64,000 bases of DNA from Accumulibacter jenkinsii (GCA_036625225.1 JAZKUF010000001.1:744001-808000); one strand, 5' to 3'; shown: positions 1 to 10,014, counted from the first letter of the stretch. Notes: generated by a model from the sequence alone, not told the origin. Numbers and translations are program-made.

Positions 1-571
1 CGGCGACCTCTCGTTCCCGATCTGGAGCGGCACCTTCTGGCAGGCCGCCGGCGACCCGCCGGCCGAAGTCACCGCGCAGCCCCAGTCGCACGTCTTCAAG
101 ACCGCCGGCGGCCACTACCTCTCGTTCGAAGACAGCGCGGATGCCGAACAGGTGCACCTGCAGCACGCCGGCGGCGCCAGCCTCGACATCGACGCCGAGG
201 GGACGGTCGCGCTCTCCGATCAGAACGGCGCCCACCTGACGCTCGACGCTGCCGCCGGCGAAGTGCTGCTCGAAGACGCCAACGGCAACCGTTTGCTGAT
301 GACCGCAAGCGGCATCACGGTCGAGGACGCGAGCGGCAACAAAATCGAGATGGCCGCTGCGGGAATCACTGTCAAGGCGATGAAGATCGTCGTCGACGGC
401 CAGCAGGTGCTGCTCGGCGGTGAAGGTGGCGAACCGGTGATCAAGGGCCAGAGCTTCCTGACCCTGTTCGCCACCCATGTACACACCTGCACCGCACCGG
501 GCAGCCCGAGTTCGCCCCCGATTCCGCAGGGCGAGATGTCCAGCCTCTCGTTCAAGGTGAAAGCCGCATGA
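1..571 (+). CDS. Baseplate spike protein, gpV/VgrG-like (5' end outside window)
   Basis: The frame is open from base 2, so the gene starts upstream; 189 residues remain. The visible part begins with the end of an OB-fold-like segment (GDLSFPIWSGTFW), followed by short repetitive beta-strand units (LSFEDS, LDIDAEG, LTLDAAAG, GITVEDASGNKIEM). Such units are typical of the triple-stranded beta-helix needle of VgrG/gp5/gpV spikes. A conserved tail follows (FATHVHT, then PGSPSSPPIP), as seen in phage baseplate assembly protein V. It would form the puncturing tip of a contractile injection machine. Its stop overlaps the start of the next gene (ATGA), so the two are translationally coupled. The family call is firm; whether the machine is an eCIS or a tailocin-like particle rests on the downstream DUF4157 genes. 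Confidence 0.85.
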   Translation, partial: GDLSFPIWSGTFWQAAGDPPAEVTAQPQSHVFKTAGGHYLSFEDSADAEQVHLQHAGGASLDIDAEGTVALSDQNGAHLTLDAAAGEVLLEDANGNRLLMTASGITVEDASGNKIEMAAAGITVKAMKIVVDGQQVLLGGEGGEPVIKGQSFLTLFATHVHTCTAPGSPSSPPIPQGEMSSLSFKVKAA

Positions 572-984
572 GCCGCAGACTTGCCGACCCGCCCTACCTC
601 GCGTTTCCATTGCGCATCGACCGCCCGGCCGATGCGCCGGCCGGCGATCTGCGCCATTGGCCGCGGCGTGCGAGTCGCGCCCAGCATATCCGCGGCCAGA
701 TCGAAGAAATCCTGTTCACCCTGCCCGGCGAACGTGTGTTCCGGCCGGAGTTCGGCGCCGGTCTGCGGGCGCTGCTCTTCGAACCCAACGCCTCGCCGCT
801 CTGGCAGGTCACCCAGCGGCGACTGGCGGCAGCGCTCGGCGACGCGCTGACCGGCGAAGTCGATCCGCGCTCGCTGACCATTGAGGTCAGCGGCACCGAA
901 GCCGAGCTGGTGATCCGCATCGCCTATACCCTGGCCGCCATCGGCCAGCGCGAAGAACTGGTGCTCAGCGGAGGAAGCCACTGA
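568..984 (+). CDS. Gp25-like baseplate wedge protein
   Basis: This 138-aa protein matches the GPW/gp25 family of baseplate wedge subunits, which trigger sheath assembly in contractile tails and type VI secretion systems. The diagnostic core runs from about residue 40 to 110 and includes IEEILFTLPGERVFRPEFG followed by LRALLFEPN. The length is normal for the family. The start codon overlaps the stop of the spike gene and its own stop overlaps the next start (base 984), so the baseplate genes form one tightly coupled operon. Confidence 0.9.
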   Translation: MSRRLADPPYLAFPLRIDRPADAPAGDLRHWPRRASRAQHIRGQIEEILFTLPGERVFRPEFGAGLRALLFEPNASPLWQVTQRRLAAALGDALTGEVDPRSLTIEVSGTEAELVIRIAYTLAAIGQREELVLSGGSH

Positions 985-2168
985 TGGCGCTCGATCCCGC
1001 GGTTCAACTCGAGTACACCGCCGGCTGCCCGGACTGCGCCCGCCGCAGGGTCGAACTGCCGCCGGTGCTGCCGGCGGTCGGCGACGATTTCGACTGGGAT
1101 CTGCGCGACTACGACGGTTTCCGGCTGTTCATGCTCGAAGCCCTGGCCGCGCGTTTCCCGGAGCGCCGCCGGTGGACCCCGGCCGACGTCGAGGTGGCGC
1201 TGATCGAGGTGCTCGCCGCCCAGCTCGACAAGCTCTCCGACATGCAGGACCGCGTCGCCGCCGAATTCAGCCTCGAAAGTGCACGCCGGCCCGAGACGGT
1301 GCGTCGACTGCTGTCGCTGATCGGCTACGATGCCCTGCGCCTCGCCCAGGATCTCGGCGAAGCGCCCTTCGACCGCCCGCCGGCTGCCGGCGACAGCCGC
1401 AGCGCCAGCGAACGTCTCGAACAGTACTGGCTCGATCATCCGGAAAGAATGGATCTGGCGCGCCTCGCCGGGCCGCGCGCAATCCGCAACCAGCAGCGCA
1501 TGGTGACCCTCGGGGACTTTGCGCTGCGGCTGGCAGAACACCCATTGATCGAGCGTGCGCACGCCTGGGAAGCCTGGGGTGGCTCCTGGCAGGTGATCCA
1601 CGTGGCGGTGATTCCGGCGCTGCGCCGCGACCTCGACGCGACCGGCCCCTGGCCGCAGGCGCTCGCCGAGGCGACCATCCGCTTCCACGCCGAGCGAGCG
1701 CTGCCGCTACCGGCGCTGCTCGCCGGCCCCAGCCTGCGCGCCATCCTGCTGCCCTACCTCGAGGCCTACCGGATGACCGGACAGGCAGTCGACCTCGCAC
1801 GCGCGGTCGAGGTCGGGGTGGTGATCGCGCTCTCGATCCAGGTCGCCGGCAACCATTATCAGAGCGAGGTGCGGGACGCCGCGGCGCAGACGCTGGGGAC
1901 CGGCCCCGGCGGCTTCTTCGCGCCGGGCCGGCTGCGCTTCGGTGAAGACCTGTGGGCGAGCGACCTCGTGCAGACGCTGATCGCGCTCGACGGCGTCAGC
2001 AATGTCTGCCTCAACCGCTTCAAGCGGCTCGGCGACCGCTTCCCCGACCAGGCCGGCAGCGGCCGCATCGCCCTCGACGGACTCGAGGTGGCGGTCTGCG
2101 ACAACCTTCCCGATCAACCCGCGCGCGGCTACTTCCGGCTGGTGCTGCACGGTGGACTGCGAGGCTGA
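984..2168 (+). CDS. Putative baseplate assembly protein (394 aa)
   Basis: The protein lies between gp25 and the large baseplate-J protein, in the slot usually held by an additional putative baseplate assembly protein of eCIS-like loci. A CPDC motif near residue 14 is followed by a mainly helical domain (residues 35-110) that resembles the N-terminal end of baseplate J/gp6 proteins (LIEVLAAQLDKLSDMQDRVAAE). The C-terminal third is mixed alpha/beta. A GAGGAAG ribosome-binding site lies 7 to 13 bases before the ATG. I do not recognise a named family with certainty. The baseplate role is inferred from position, coupling and the J-like N-terminus. Confidence 0.65.
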   Translation: MALDPAVQLEYTAGCPDCARRRVELPPVLPAVGDDFDWDLRDYDGFRLFMLEALAARFPERRRWTPADVEVALIEVLAAQLDKLSDMQDRVAAEFSLESARRPETVRRLLSLIGYDALRLAQDLGEAPFDRPPAAGDSRSASERLEQYWLDHPERMDLARLAGPRAIRNQQRMVTLGDFALRLAEHPLIERAHAWEAWGGSWQVIHVAVIPALRRDLDATGPWPQALAEATIRFHAERALPLPALLAGPSLRAILLPYLEAYRMTGQAVDLARAVEVGVVIALSIQVAGNHYQSEVRDAAAQTLGTGPGGFFAPGRLRFGEDLWASDLVQTLIALDGVSNVCLNRFKRLGDRFPDQAGSGRIALDGLEVAVCDNLPDQPARGYFRLVLHGGLRG

Positions 2169-2169
2169 G

Positions 2170-5100
2170 ATGAACCGCGACCTGACCCGCTGGAACCGTG
2201 CCGGCCTCGCCCGTGTACGCTATGTCGACGGCAACGCTGCGGTTTTTCTCGAACGGATGCGCGCGCGCCTGGCGATCGATTTTCCGCAATGGCCGGCAAG
2301 CGTCGCCGAGGACGCGGCGCCGAAACCGGCGATGGAAGCGCTCTACGCACGCAACCCGGATGACCTGCTGTGGCAGCTGACGCGCGCTTTCGCGCGCAGC
2401 AGTCACGTCTTCGCCGAGTCACTCGACGCAATCGCCAACGAAGGCTGGATCGGCACCGCGACGCAGTGGGAGAGTCTGCGCCGTCTGACCGCCATGCTTG
2501 ATTACGCGCCCCACCCGCCGGCTTCAGCCTTCACCGAGCTCGCAGTGGACTACAAGGCCGGTGCCGCCGGCAGGCTGGCGGCCGGTTTCCAGGTCAGGCA
2601 CACATCGGCTACCGGTGGCAAACCCGTGATCTTCGAGACCCTGTCCGACCTCGACGGCGACGCGGCGTTGAACGAACTGCGGCCGCGGGACTGGGAGCGC
2701 AACCCGCTACGGCTGAGCGGCGCGACCTTCATCCTCGCCGGCCGCTTCGACAAGCTGCGGACCGGCGAACCCCTGCTGCTCGAAGACGAGCGGGACGGCC
2801 GCCTGCAGGCGCACCAGGTGGTCGGCGCGTCGATCGACGGGCAGACGACGACGCTGCATCTGTCGCCGCCGGTATCTCGCCACGATGGCCTGCTGCGCGG
2901 ATTCACCCGCTTCCACCTCTTGCCCGGTGACAAACTGCGGCTGCGCGAGCCGCGCACCACCGGCGCCGAGATCGGCCGCAGCCTGCGTCTCGCCGGCAGC
3001 CCCGAAGGGCTGCGCGCTGGCGATCTGGTGGCCATCGGCCGACCCGAAAGCAAACCGCTGTACCGGCGCATCAAGGCGATCCATGGCGAGCAGCTGCTCT
3101 TCCAGGATCCGCTCGGTGAAGTCGACCTCGCCAACAGCACGCTGATGACCCCGATCACCGTACCGATCGCCCATCTCGGCGGCAACCGGCGGAGCATCCC
3201 GCCGACCCGCGTTAACCCGCCGCATGCCGGCTGGAGCGTGCGCACGCTTTACGTCGCCGGTGACTGGAGCTGGCTCGCCGGTCGCTGGCTGGCGGACATC
3301 CGGCACGCCGGCAACCCCCCGCGCGAATACCTGCCGCTCTACGAATGCTTCAACGCCGATTATTTTCCGCCTGCCGGTGACAGCCAGCGCGCGCAACTGT
3401 TCGCCGGCTATACCGCCATCACCCTCACCTGGTCGCCGGCCGAAGACCGCACCCGGAGCGGTCAGCCGCTCGATCTCGACAATCCGCAAGCGCTGCTCGT
3501 CGCGCCGCGGATACCCGGCCCCTGGCGACCCGACACTTTCCTGCAGAAGAGCAACGGCGGCCACCTGAGCGAACCGCTGCTCGTCGAACAGCCGCGCAAG
3601 CTGGCGCCGGGCGACCTCGCCGTGGTTGCCCGCGGCGCTTGCCTGGCCTGGGCACGGTTGCGCCACGTCAGCGTAGACGGCGAGAACTCGGTCGCCCGCC
3701 TGGAAACCCTGGCCGGCTGGCAGGATCGCGGCGACGGCCCGTTCTATCTCGAGAGCAGCCGCGTCTTCGGTCATTTCGGCGAGGTGGCGAGGCTCAGCGA
3801 CGCGACCACCAACGACACCCCGATCGCCGACCCGACGATCCCGCTCGCGACCCTGCCGGCCGCCTTGCGTCCGGGCCGCAGCGTCCTTGCCGACAACGGC
3901 AGCCGCGTCGTGTCGACCCGCGTCAGCGAGCTCTCGCCACCTGGCCAGTCGCCCTGGCTGCGGCTTGCCGATCCCCCTCCAAAAGGCAGCCGCTACGGCA
4001 ATCTGCGCCTGCTCGGCAACGTCGTTGCGGCATCGCATGGCGAAGCGAAGCCCCGCCGGGTACTCGGCAGCGGCAACGGCGCGCTCAATCATCAGCGCTT
4101 CCTGATCGATGTCGTGGACCTGAGCTTCGTCGCCGATCCGGGAATGCCATCCGGGGTGCGCGCCGATCTCGCAGTGAGTGTCGCCGGCGAAACGTGGACA
4201 CAGCGCGCCAACCTCGCCGACTCCGGCGCTGCCGATGCGCATTACCAGGTTCGCCAGAGCGAAGACGGCAGTCTGTGGATCGAATTCGGCGACGGTCGGC
4301 ACGGTCGCCGCCTGCCCACCGGCGGCAACAACATTCTCGTGAACTACCGTCAGGGCGTCGGCGCCGCCGGCAACCTGCCGCCTGGCAGCCTGTTCAAGGC
4401 GGTCCATCCGAATCCGCTGATCGCCGGTGTGCGCCAGCCGATGGCCGCTGCCGGCGGCAGTGATCGTGAAGCGGTCGCTGCGCTGCGCGACAACGCCGCC
4501 TCGGCGCTGCTCGCGCTCGAACGGGCGGTGTCGCTCGGCGACTTCGCCGCGCTCGCCCGCGCCAACGCCGGCGTCGCCCAGGCGATCGCCCTTCGTCTGC
4601 CGACCGGTCGCGGCCAGCGCGAGAAGGTCGAAGTGGTGGTCGTTCCGGCCGGCGGCAGCAGCTTCACGACGGCGCTCAAGGGGAGCCTCGAAGCCTTCCT
4701 GCTGGCGCATTCGCTGCCCGGCGTGCAGCCGCTGGTGAGCGCTTATCAACCGCTCACGCTGCGCCTGAAGGCGAACGTCCGCAGCCGTCCGGAAGCGTTC
4801 GAGGCCGAAGCGGTAAAAGCGGCGGTGATCGTCGCGCTCGCCGCCGCTTTCGCCCTCGAACGCCGCAAGCTCGGTCAGGTGCTCTATCGCGGCGAAGTCT
4901 ATGGCGTCGTCGAGGCGGTGACCGGGGTCGAGAACAGTGACGTCGAACTGCTCATCGATCCGGCCACCGCCGCTGCCGCGCAGCGGGTTGCGCGCGATGG
5001 CAGCGGCCGCGTGCTGTCGGTGCATCCGACAGCGCGACAGTGCGTGCACCTCGCGAGCGCCGCCGCGATCGAGGTGCACGTGGAGGACTTCAGCTTATGA
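2170..5100 (+). CDS. Baseplate J-like assembly protein (976 aa)
   Basis: The reading frame is open further upstream, but the ATG at 2170 directly follows the stop of the preceding gene and begins a sensible protein (MNRDLTRWNRAGLARVRYVDG). It is a long putative baseplate assembly protein. An N-terminal helical segment contains LARSSHVFAESLDAIANEGW-type sequence. Several beta-rich domains follow, then a C-terminal gpJ/gp47-like part at about residues 760-970 (DGRHGRRLPTGGNNILVNYR, then LGDFAALARANAGVAQA). Such proteins link wedge subunits in the baseplate. The next gene starts inside its stop codon (ATGA at 5097). Confidence 0.85.
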   Translation: MNRDLTRWNRAGLARVRYVDGNAAVFLERMRARLAIDFPQWPASVAEDAAPKPAMEALYARNPDDLLWQLTRAFARSSHVFAESLDAIANEGWIGTATQWESLRRLTAMLDYAPHPPASAFTELAVDYKAGAAGRLAAGFQVRHTSATGGKPVIFETLSDLDGDAALNELRPRDWERNPLRLSGATFILAGRFDKLRTGEPLLLEDERDGRLQAHQVVGASIDGQTTTLHLSPPVSRHDGLLRGFTRFHLLPGDKLRLREPRTTGAEIGRSLRLAGSPEGLRAGDLVAIGRPESKPLYRRIKAIHGEQLLFQDPLGEVDLANSTLMTPITVPIAHLGGNRRSIPPTRVNPPHAGWSVRTLYVAGDWSWLAGRWLADIRHAGNPPREYLPLYECFNADYFPPAGDSQRAQLFAGYTAITLTWSPAEDRTRSGQPLDLDNPQALLVAPRIPGPWRPDTFLQKSNGGHLSEPLLVEQPRKLAPGDLAVVARGACLAWARLRHVSVDGENSVARLETLAGWQDRGDGPFYLESSRVFGHFGEVARLSDATTNDTPIADPTIPLATLPAALRPGRSVLADNGSRVVSTRVSELSPPGQSPWLRLADPPPKGSRYGNLRLLGNVVAASHGEAKPRRVLGSGNGALNHQRFLIDVVDLSFVADPGMPSGVRADLAVSVAGETWTQRANLADSGAADAHYQVRQSEDGSLWIEFGDGRHGRRLPTGGNNILVNYRQGVGAAGNLPPGSLFKAVHPNPLIAGVRQPMAAAGGSDREAVAALRDNAASALLALERAVSLGDFAALARANAGVAQAIALRLPTGRGQREKVEVVVVPAGGSSFTTALKGSLEAFLLAHSLPGVQPLVSAYQPLTLRLKANVRSRPEAFEAEAVKAAVIVALAAAFALERRKLGQVLYRGEVYGVVEAVTGVENSDVELLIDPATAAAAQRVARDGSGRVLSVHPTARQCVHLASAAAIEVHVEDFSL

Positions 5101-6758
5101 GCCGCCGACCGCTCGATTTCGCCACCCTGCTCTACCGGCAGCTGCCGGAAGTGTTTCGCGAACGCGACAACACCCTCGAATTGCCCGACGGCAGCCGCTC
5201 GCCGGGCGACCTCGCGCGCCTCTGCGCGACCTGGGGCGACCTGCTCGACGCTCTCTACCGCAGCCAGCTGCAGCGCTATTACGACATTTTTCCCGAGCAG
5301 GAAGGCGACCCCGACAGCGAGGGACTGGCGCGCGGCTGCCAGCCGTGGGTGCTGCCCTACCTCGCGCAGCTGCTCGACGTGCAACTCATCGCCCCGCTCG
5401 CAACGGGTCGCCGCAAGGAAGTCGCGCGCGCCATCGCCTGGCGCCAGCGCAAGGGAACGCCGCGGGCGGTGGAAGACATCGCCGACAGCGTCGCCGGCAT
5501 CGAGGTCGAGCTCGGCGAGGGCTTCCGCAAGGTCGCAACGACTCCCCGGGCCGGTTTCAGCCTGCTGCCCGAAAGCGTCTTCGGTGAGGCCGACGGGCGC
5601 TTCGACCGCCGTTTCCGCCTGCAGCGCGCCGAGCACCCGGGGCTGCCCGGCGGCAGCATCGATTTTCGCCGCGCCTCGCGAGCGATCCGCGCCGATGCCG
5701 AAAGTCCGGCCAGCAAGACCACCACCTTCGCCGGCTCGGCCATTGCCTGGCGGCAGAGCTGGCCGCACGGCGTCCCCTGTTTCGCGCTCAGCTTCCAGGA
5801 CGTGGCGGTGCGCAGCGCCGACCTGCGCAGCGCGACCGGCAGCCGCGGCCATGCTCACCCGCGTCGCGTCATGCTGCACGCCCCGCCCTTTCCGGGTTTC
5901 TTTGCGCCGCAGCCGCTGACCGTGCTCTGGAGCGACATCGGTGTCGCGGTGATCAACGGCACGGCGCTGCCCGAGGATCTCCCGCTCACCCTCGTCAGCA
6001 CCGCCGGCAGCCGCACCCTGAGCGGCATCAGCGACTCGCCAGTACGCATCGAGGGCGTCGTCGACCTCACGGGTCCGATCCACTGGAGCCTTGCCAAGCT
6101 CTGGTTCGACGACCGGGTCGAGGTCAGCGATGGCCGTGTCGTGGCTGTCAACTGCGCCTTCCGCGAACTTCAGGTGCATACGGTCGACGCCGAGCAGCCG
6201 GTGGTGGTCGCCAATGACTGCCTGTGCGAGCGTCTGCTGGCGCCGGGCAGCCTGATCAGGGCAACCTATATGACCGTCCTCGAAGGTCTCGTCTGCGAGC
6301 GGCTGCAGCTCAGCGACTCGATCCTGCTGCTGCCGCCGCGGGGAAATCTGATCGACGACGACGTGCCGGCGGGCGGCTGCATCCGCTATTCGCGCCTGCC
6401 GCAGCTGCCGCTGCCGCCCGATCCGCTCGATCCCACTGCTGCCAATGATCCACACTGGGTGTCACAGGGGCAGCGTTCGCTGCTGCGGGTGCACGTTGCG
6501 AGTTGCAGCACGCTGGCGCCGATCTTCTGGCACACCGACTTTGCCCAGCCGGGTTGCGCCGTGCTGCACCCGGCGGCTGACGAACGCCTGCGCTTCGGCG
6601 CCGAAGACGGCGGCGAAATGGGCGCCTGCCACGCCCTCGCCTACGCCCTGCGCGAACGCGCGGTGAGCGAAAAGCTCAAGAATTTTCTGCCGGTGGGCAT
6701 CGAAGCGGTGCTCGCCCCCGATGCCAGTCTGCTCTGCGCGCCGCCGCAGCCGAGATAG
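5097..6758 (+). CDS. Phage tail protein I-like baseplate protein (553 aa)
   Basis: The ATG at 5097 overlaps the upstream stop; an in-frame start 57 bases earlier would lie inside the previous gene and is rejected. The N-terminal 150 residues match the P2 gpI-like family: LYRQLPEVFRERDN, then PWVLPYLAQLLDVQL, then a gpI-type signature ending KGTPRAVEDIA. The remaining 400 residues are beta-rich. A gpI domain with a long variable C-terminus is usual in eCIS-type loci, where it closes the baseplate and anchors fibres. Only 10 bases separate it from the next start. Confidence 0.82.
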   Translation: MSRRPLDFATLLYRQLPEVFRERDNTLELPDGSRSPGDLARLCATWGDLLDALYRSQLQRYYDIFPEQEGDPDSEGLARGCQPWVLPYLAQLLDVQLIAPLATGRRKEVARAIAWRQRKGTPRAVEDIADSVAGIEVELGEGFRKVATTPRAGFSLLPESVFGEADGRFDRRFRLQRAEHPGLPGGSIDFRRASRAIRADAESPASKTTTFAGSAIAWRQSWPHGVPCFALSFQDVAVRSADLRSATGSRGHAHPRRVMLHAPPFPGFFAPQPLTVLWSDIGVAVINGTALPEDLPLTLVSTAGSRTLSGISDSPVRIEGVVDLTGPIHWSLAKLWFDDRVEVSDGRVVAVNCAFRELQVHTVDAEQPVVVANDCLCERLLAPGSLIRATYMTVLEGLVCERLQLSDSILLLPPRGNLIDDDVPAGGCIRYSRLPQLPLPPDPLDPTAANDPHWVSQGQRSLLRVHVASCSTLAPIFWHTDFAQPGCAVLHPAADERLRFGAEDGGEMGACHALAYALRERAVSEKLKNFLPVGIEAVLAPDASLLCAPPQPR

Positions 6759-6768
6759 GACACCCGCC

Positions 6769-9700
6769 ATGAAAACCCAGATCTCACGCGACACCTTCGA
6801 GCCCCTGCGCCATTACTCGGGGGTGCAACTTCAGCAGGGTCGGATGATCGTCGATGCCGACTGGAACGAGCTCTCGGACATCGTCCGCGATCGCCTTGAA
6901 ACCACCCTCGACGACACAGTCTCCGCCGGCGCGCCGCGCACCGGCGGACTGGAACTCTTCCTCGACGGCACCAATCTTCGTCTGCGGCCGGGTCGCCTGT
7001 ACGTCGATGGAGTGCCCGCTCGGATCGATGGTCCGGCCAGCGGCATCGCGCTCACCGCCCAGCCCGACTATCCCGATTCGCCCGCCCTGCCGGCCGCCGA
7101 TGACCTGCGCTTTTATGCCGATGTCTGGCATCGCTCGGTCACGGCGCTCGAAGATGCCGAGCTGATGGATCCGGGGCTGCACGGCGCCGACACCGCCGCC
7201 CGCAGCCAGACCATGCTGCAGATCAAGTGGTGCGACCCGGCGCTCGACCCCTCCGACGCAGCCGTCAACCCGCCGATCGGCAACGCCCCATTGACGCTGC
7301 GGCTGCGCTCGCTGGCCGCAGCCGGCGACCCCTGCGACCCCTGCGCGGCCGAAATCGAAGTCGACGAGCGGATCGGCAATTACCTTTTCCGGGTCGAAGT
7401 GCATGCCGTGGCGCAGGCCGGCGCCGACACCCTGGTGACCCTCAAGTGGTCGCGCGACAACGGCGCCGAAGCCTATCCGGTGGACGAGACGCCGGCGGCT
7501 TTCGGACAGGGCGCCTGGATCTGGGAATATTTCGATGCGGCGAGCGAGAAACAGCTCGGCAATCATCTGATCAGTGGTTTCGAGCCTCGCCGCGGCATCC
7601 TCAGCGAGACCTTCACGCTCCCGGCTGGCGCCGACGACCCGCAAGCCTTCGTCCGTCAGTGGGACGGTTTCGCCACCCTCAACATCAGCAGCGATACGCT
7701 GCTCGAGGGTAGCGACCGCGGCGTGACGCTGTCCGCTGCGCTCGCCGCCGAAGCGCATGGCCACCTGAAGTTCAGCGCTGGCGCTTTTTCGGTCAACCTC
7801 GAACTGCTCGAACTCGACCTCGCCTATGGCGGCCACCGTCTGGTCGCCGGCGACTACTGGCTGGCCGTCGTGCGCGAGGCGGTGCAGGCGAGTGGTGATC
7901 TGCTGCTCGACGCGCAGCCGCCGCGTGGCCTGCGTCATCACTATCTCGAACTCGACCAGCGCAGCGCCGGCGCCCTGCTGCCCCCGCCCGGGGTCAGTGT
8001 CGATGCCCACCGCCGCCGTCTCCACTTTCCTCCGCTCGCCGATCTCACGGCGGCTGACGTCGCCTTCAGCGAACCCGCCGGGTGCAGCGGGCTTTACGCC
8101 GGCGCGCCGAACGTGCAGGAAGCGTTGGCCCGCCTCTGTGGCATCGGCGCCGAAGACATCGGCTTCACCCTGCCCGAGCCGTTGCCGGAAAATACCGTAG
8201 CCAGCCTGCTCGCGGCGCAACTCGGCGCCGCCTGGCCAGACATCGACGGGCAAGCGAAAGCTCCCTCGGTGCAGGACATGCTGCAGGCGCTGCTCTTCGC
8301 TGCCAACGCCGCTGCGCTGCCCCTGACCGTACCGGCCTGCGGCAGCGACGAGGCGCCGACCGTACGCAGCCTGCTCCAGCTCGCGCCAGGGCCGAGCCAG
8401 GTTGGGGCGGTGATCGAGCAGCTGCTGTGCCAGCTGACCGGTGACCGGCTGCCACTCGAACCAGCGACGCTGACCTGCCCGGAGCTCATCAACTCGGGCG
8501 AGACCACCGTCCAGGGCGGCCTCGACTTCCTCTGCCGCAGCCGCCTGGCGAGTTGCGCGCTGACCGTGCCGGTCGGCCTGCTCGAGTCCCTGCTGCGCGA
8601 TTTCGCCGCCAGCGAAGCGACCGATCTCTGGCTTTGCCTGCTGCCCGGCGAGCACCGCATCGAAGCGGCGCTGGCCATCAGCGGCAAGCGCAGCCTGCGC
8701 ATCAGCGCTGCCGCAGCGAGCGCGAGCACGCTGCGCGTGGTCAGCGGCGTCCTCAGCCTGGAAGCGCAGGAGATCGGCCTCGAAGGTATCGGCATCATCT
8801 GTGCCAGCGCTTCGCAGGTGGTCCTGCGTGCCGCTCGCCTGATCGGCACTCGCTGCCTCGCGAGCCGCCACAGCGCGAGCGCGACACTGCCGCCAATGTT
8901 GCGGCTCGAAGCGATCGGCAACGGCGGCGAGCTGATCTGGCGGGACAACGTGATCAGCGACACCTGGTCGCGGCCGGTCGTTGACGGCGGTTTCGGCATC
9001 TTCGATCCCGCCATCGTCGGCAACGCGGGTGTGGTCGCCGTCGCCGACAAGCTGCGCGAGAACCCGTTGCTCTTCGAGGATCCCGAAAGTTACGAAGCGG
9101 CCGCGACTCTCCTGACCGAGGCGATCGGGGGCATGAAAGGCGCCGAACGACTGGCCTGGCGCGACCGCGTCAATGCCCTGCAGGGCACCGGCAGTGTCAC
9201 CGGCGGCGACCGCGAGCGCGCAGCCCTGGGCGAAGCGTCGTGGGTCGGCATCAGGCTACTCGACAACACCTTGCTGATCGACCGCCAGCGGCCACTCGGC
9301 AAGATCACCTTTGGCCGGCGCACGCTGGCCGAGACCCGTGCCACCTTCGTCGGCAGTATCGACCGCATCAACGCCATCGGCAATACGGCCGGCGGCATTC
9401 GTGCCGAAGTGGACGACCTCATCGCCATCCTCTTCGAGTTCGGCTACGGTGTCGCGCTGGGCCTGGCCAGCAACTCGCTTTCCGGCAGCATCACCGACAA
9501 CCACTTCGCCGGCGAATTGTCGCTGATGAACGGCATCAGCGCCGGTCTCGACCCGCGCGAAGTGACCATCGCCGGGCGCACCGGCGGTGCCCTGACGACG
9601 CCGGTCAAGGGCACCGGTCATCTGAGCCTCTCCGGCAACCGACTGCAGCGCCTTTGGGCCCTGTTGCCCAACGGCTCGGTGACCGACAACCTGCTCGCCG

Positions 9701-9957
9701 TGACGGTCTCCGGTTATGCCTCGCTGTCGCTCGCCGACAACCAGCTGTCGGCGAGCGGCCACTCGCTGGTGGCCGAAGTGCTGACGATGACCGGCAACCG
9801 CCTGCTCGACAGCGGCAGCGGCACGCTCGCCCGGCTGGTAGGCAACCGTGCGGCACTCACCGGCAACGTCGCCACCCCAGGCATCGATTCGGTGATCACC
9901 GTCGTCGCCCCGACGATGGCCGCCGCGGCGAACCTGGTCAATATCAACCGCGCCTAG
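6769..9957 (+). CDS. DUF6519-like tail-associated protein with beta-helix C-terminus
   Basis: The 1062-aa protein starts MKTQISRDTFEPLRHYSG and continues GRMIVDADWNELSDI, which I recognise as the N-terminal signature of DUF6519 proteins found in eCIS and phage-tail-like loci. The middle is a mixed domain. From about residue 620 onward there are many short repeats ending in N-rich turns (SLSGNRLQ, SLADNQLSA, TMTGNRLLDS, RAALTGNV), the pattern of a right-handed parallel beta-helix. This architecture fits an appendage or fibre-like baseplate component, possibly surface-binding. The ATG at 6769 is preferred over an earlier in-frame start because it lies just after the upstream stop. The exact role is inference. 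Confidence 0.72.
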   Translation: MKTQISRDTFEPLRHYSGVQLQQGRMIVDADWNELSDIVRDRLETTLDDTVSAGAPRTGGLELFLDGTNLRLRPGRLYVDGVPARIDGPASGIALTAQPDYPDSPALPAADDLRFYADVWHRSVTALEDAELMDPGLHGADTAARSQTMLQIKWCDPALDPSDAAVNPPIGNAPLTLRLRSLAAAGDPCDPCAAEIEVDERIGNYLFRVEVHAVAQAGADTLVTLKWSRDNGAEAYPVDETPAAFGQGAWIWEYFDAASEKQLGNHLISGFEPRRGILSETFTLPAGADDPQAFVRQWDGFATLNISSDTLLEGSDRGVTLSAALAAEAHGHLKFSAGAFSVNLELLELDLAYGGHRLVAGDYWLAVVREAVQASGDLLLDAQPPRGLRHHYLELDQRSAGALLPPPGVSVDAHRRRLHFPPLADLTAADVAFSEPAGCSGLYAGAPNVQEALARLCGIGAEDIGFTLPEPLPENTVASLLAAQLGAAWPDIDGQAKAPSVQDMLQALLFAANAAALPLTVPACGSDEAPTVRSLLQLAPGPSQVGAVIEQLLCQLTGDRLPLEPATLTCPELINSGETTVQGGLDFLCRSRLASCALTVPVGLLESLLRDFAASEATDLWLCLLPGEHRIEAALAISGKRSLRISAAAASASTLRVVSGVLSLEAQEIGLEGIGIICASASQVVLRAARLIGTRCLASRHSASATLPPMLRLEAIGNGGELIWRDNVISDTWSRPVVDGGFGIFDPAIVGNAGVVAVADKLRENPLLFEDPESYEAAATLLTEAIGGMKGAERLAWRDRVNALQGTGSVTGGDRERAALGEASWVGIRLLDNTLLIDRQRPLGKITFGRRTLAETRATFVGSIDRINAIGNTAGGIRAEVDDLIAILFEFGYGVALGLASNSLSGSITDNHFAGELSLMNGISAGLDPREVTIAGRTGGALTTPVKGTGHLSLSGNRLQRLWALLPNGSVTDNLLAVTVSGYASLSLADNQLSASGHSLVAEVLTMTGNRLLDSGSGTLARLVGNRAALTGNVATPGIDSVITVVAPTMAAAANLVNINRA

Positions 9958-10014
9958 GACAGACCGGCGAGCGACCGGATCCCGGTCAAGCGATCGCCGG
10001 CAAGGAGATCCCGC

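Noticed and set aside
2707..5079. 790-aa open frame on the minus strand inside the baseplate-J gene
   Set aside because: It is a shadow of the plus-strand gene in GC-rich DNA; the composition is Arg/Ala/Gly/Glu-rich with no family motif or ribosome-binding site.
6784..8871. 695-aa minus-strand open frame
   Set aside because: Entirely inside the DUF6519-like gene, with no motif and no start signal.
1..9957. Complete prophage
   Set aside because: No capsid, terminase, portal, lysis or integrase gene appears in the window, and DUF4157 proteins favour an injection system; upstream sequence is needed to settle it.
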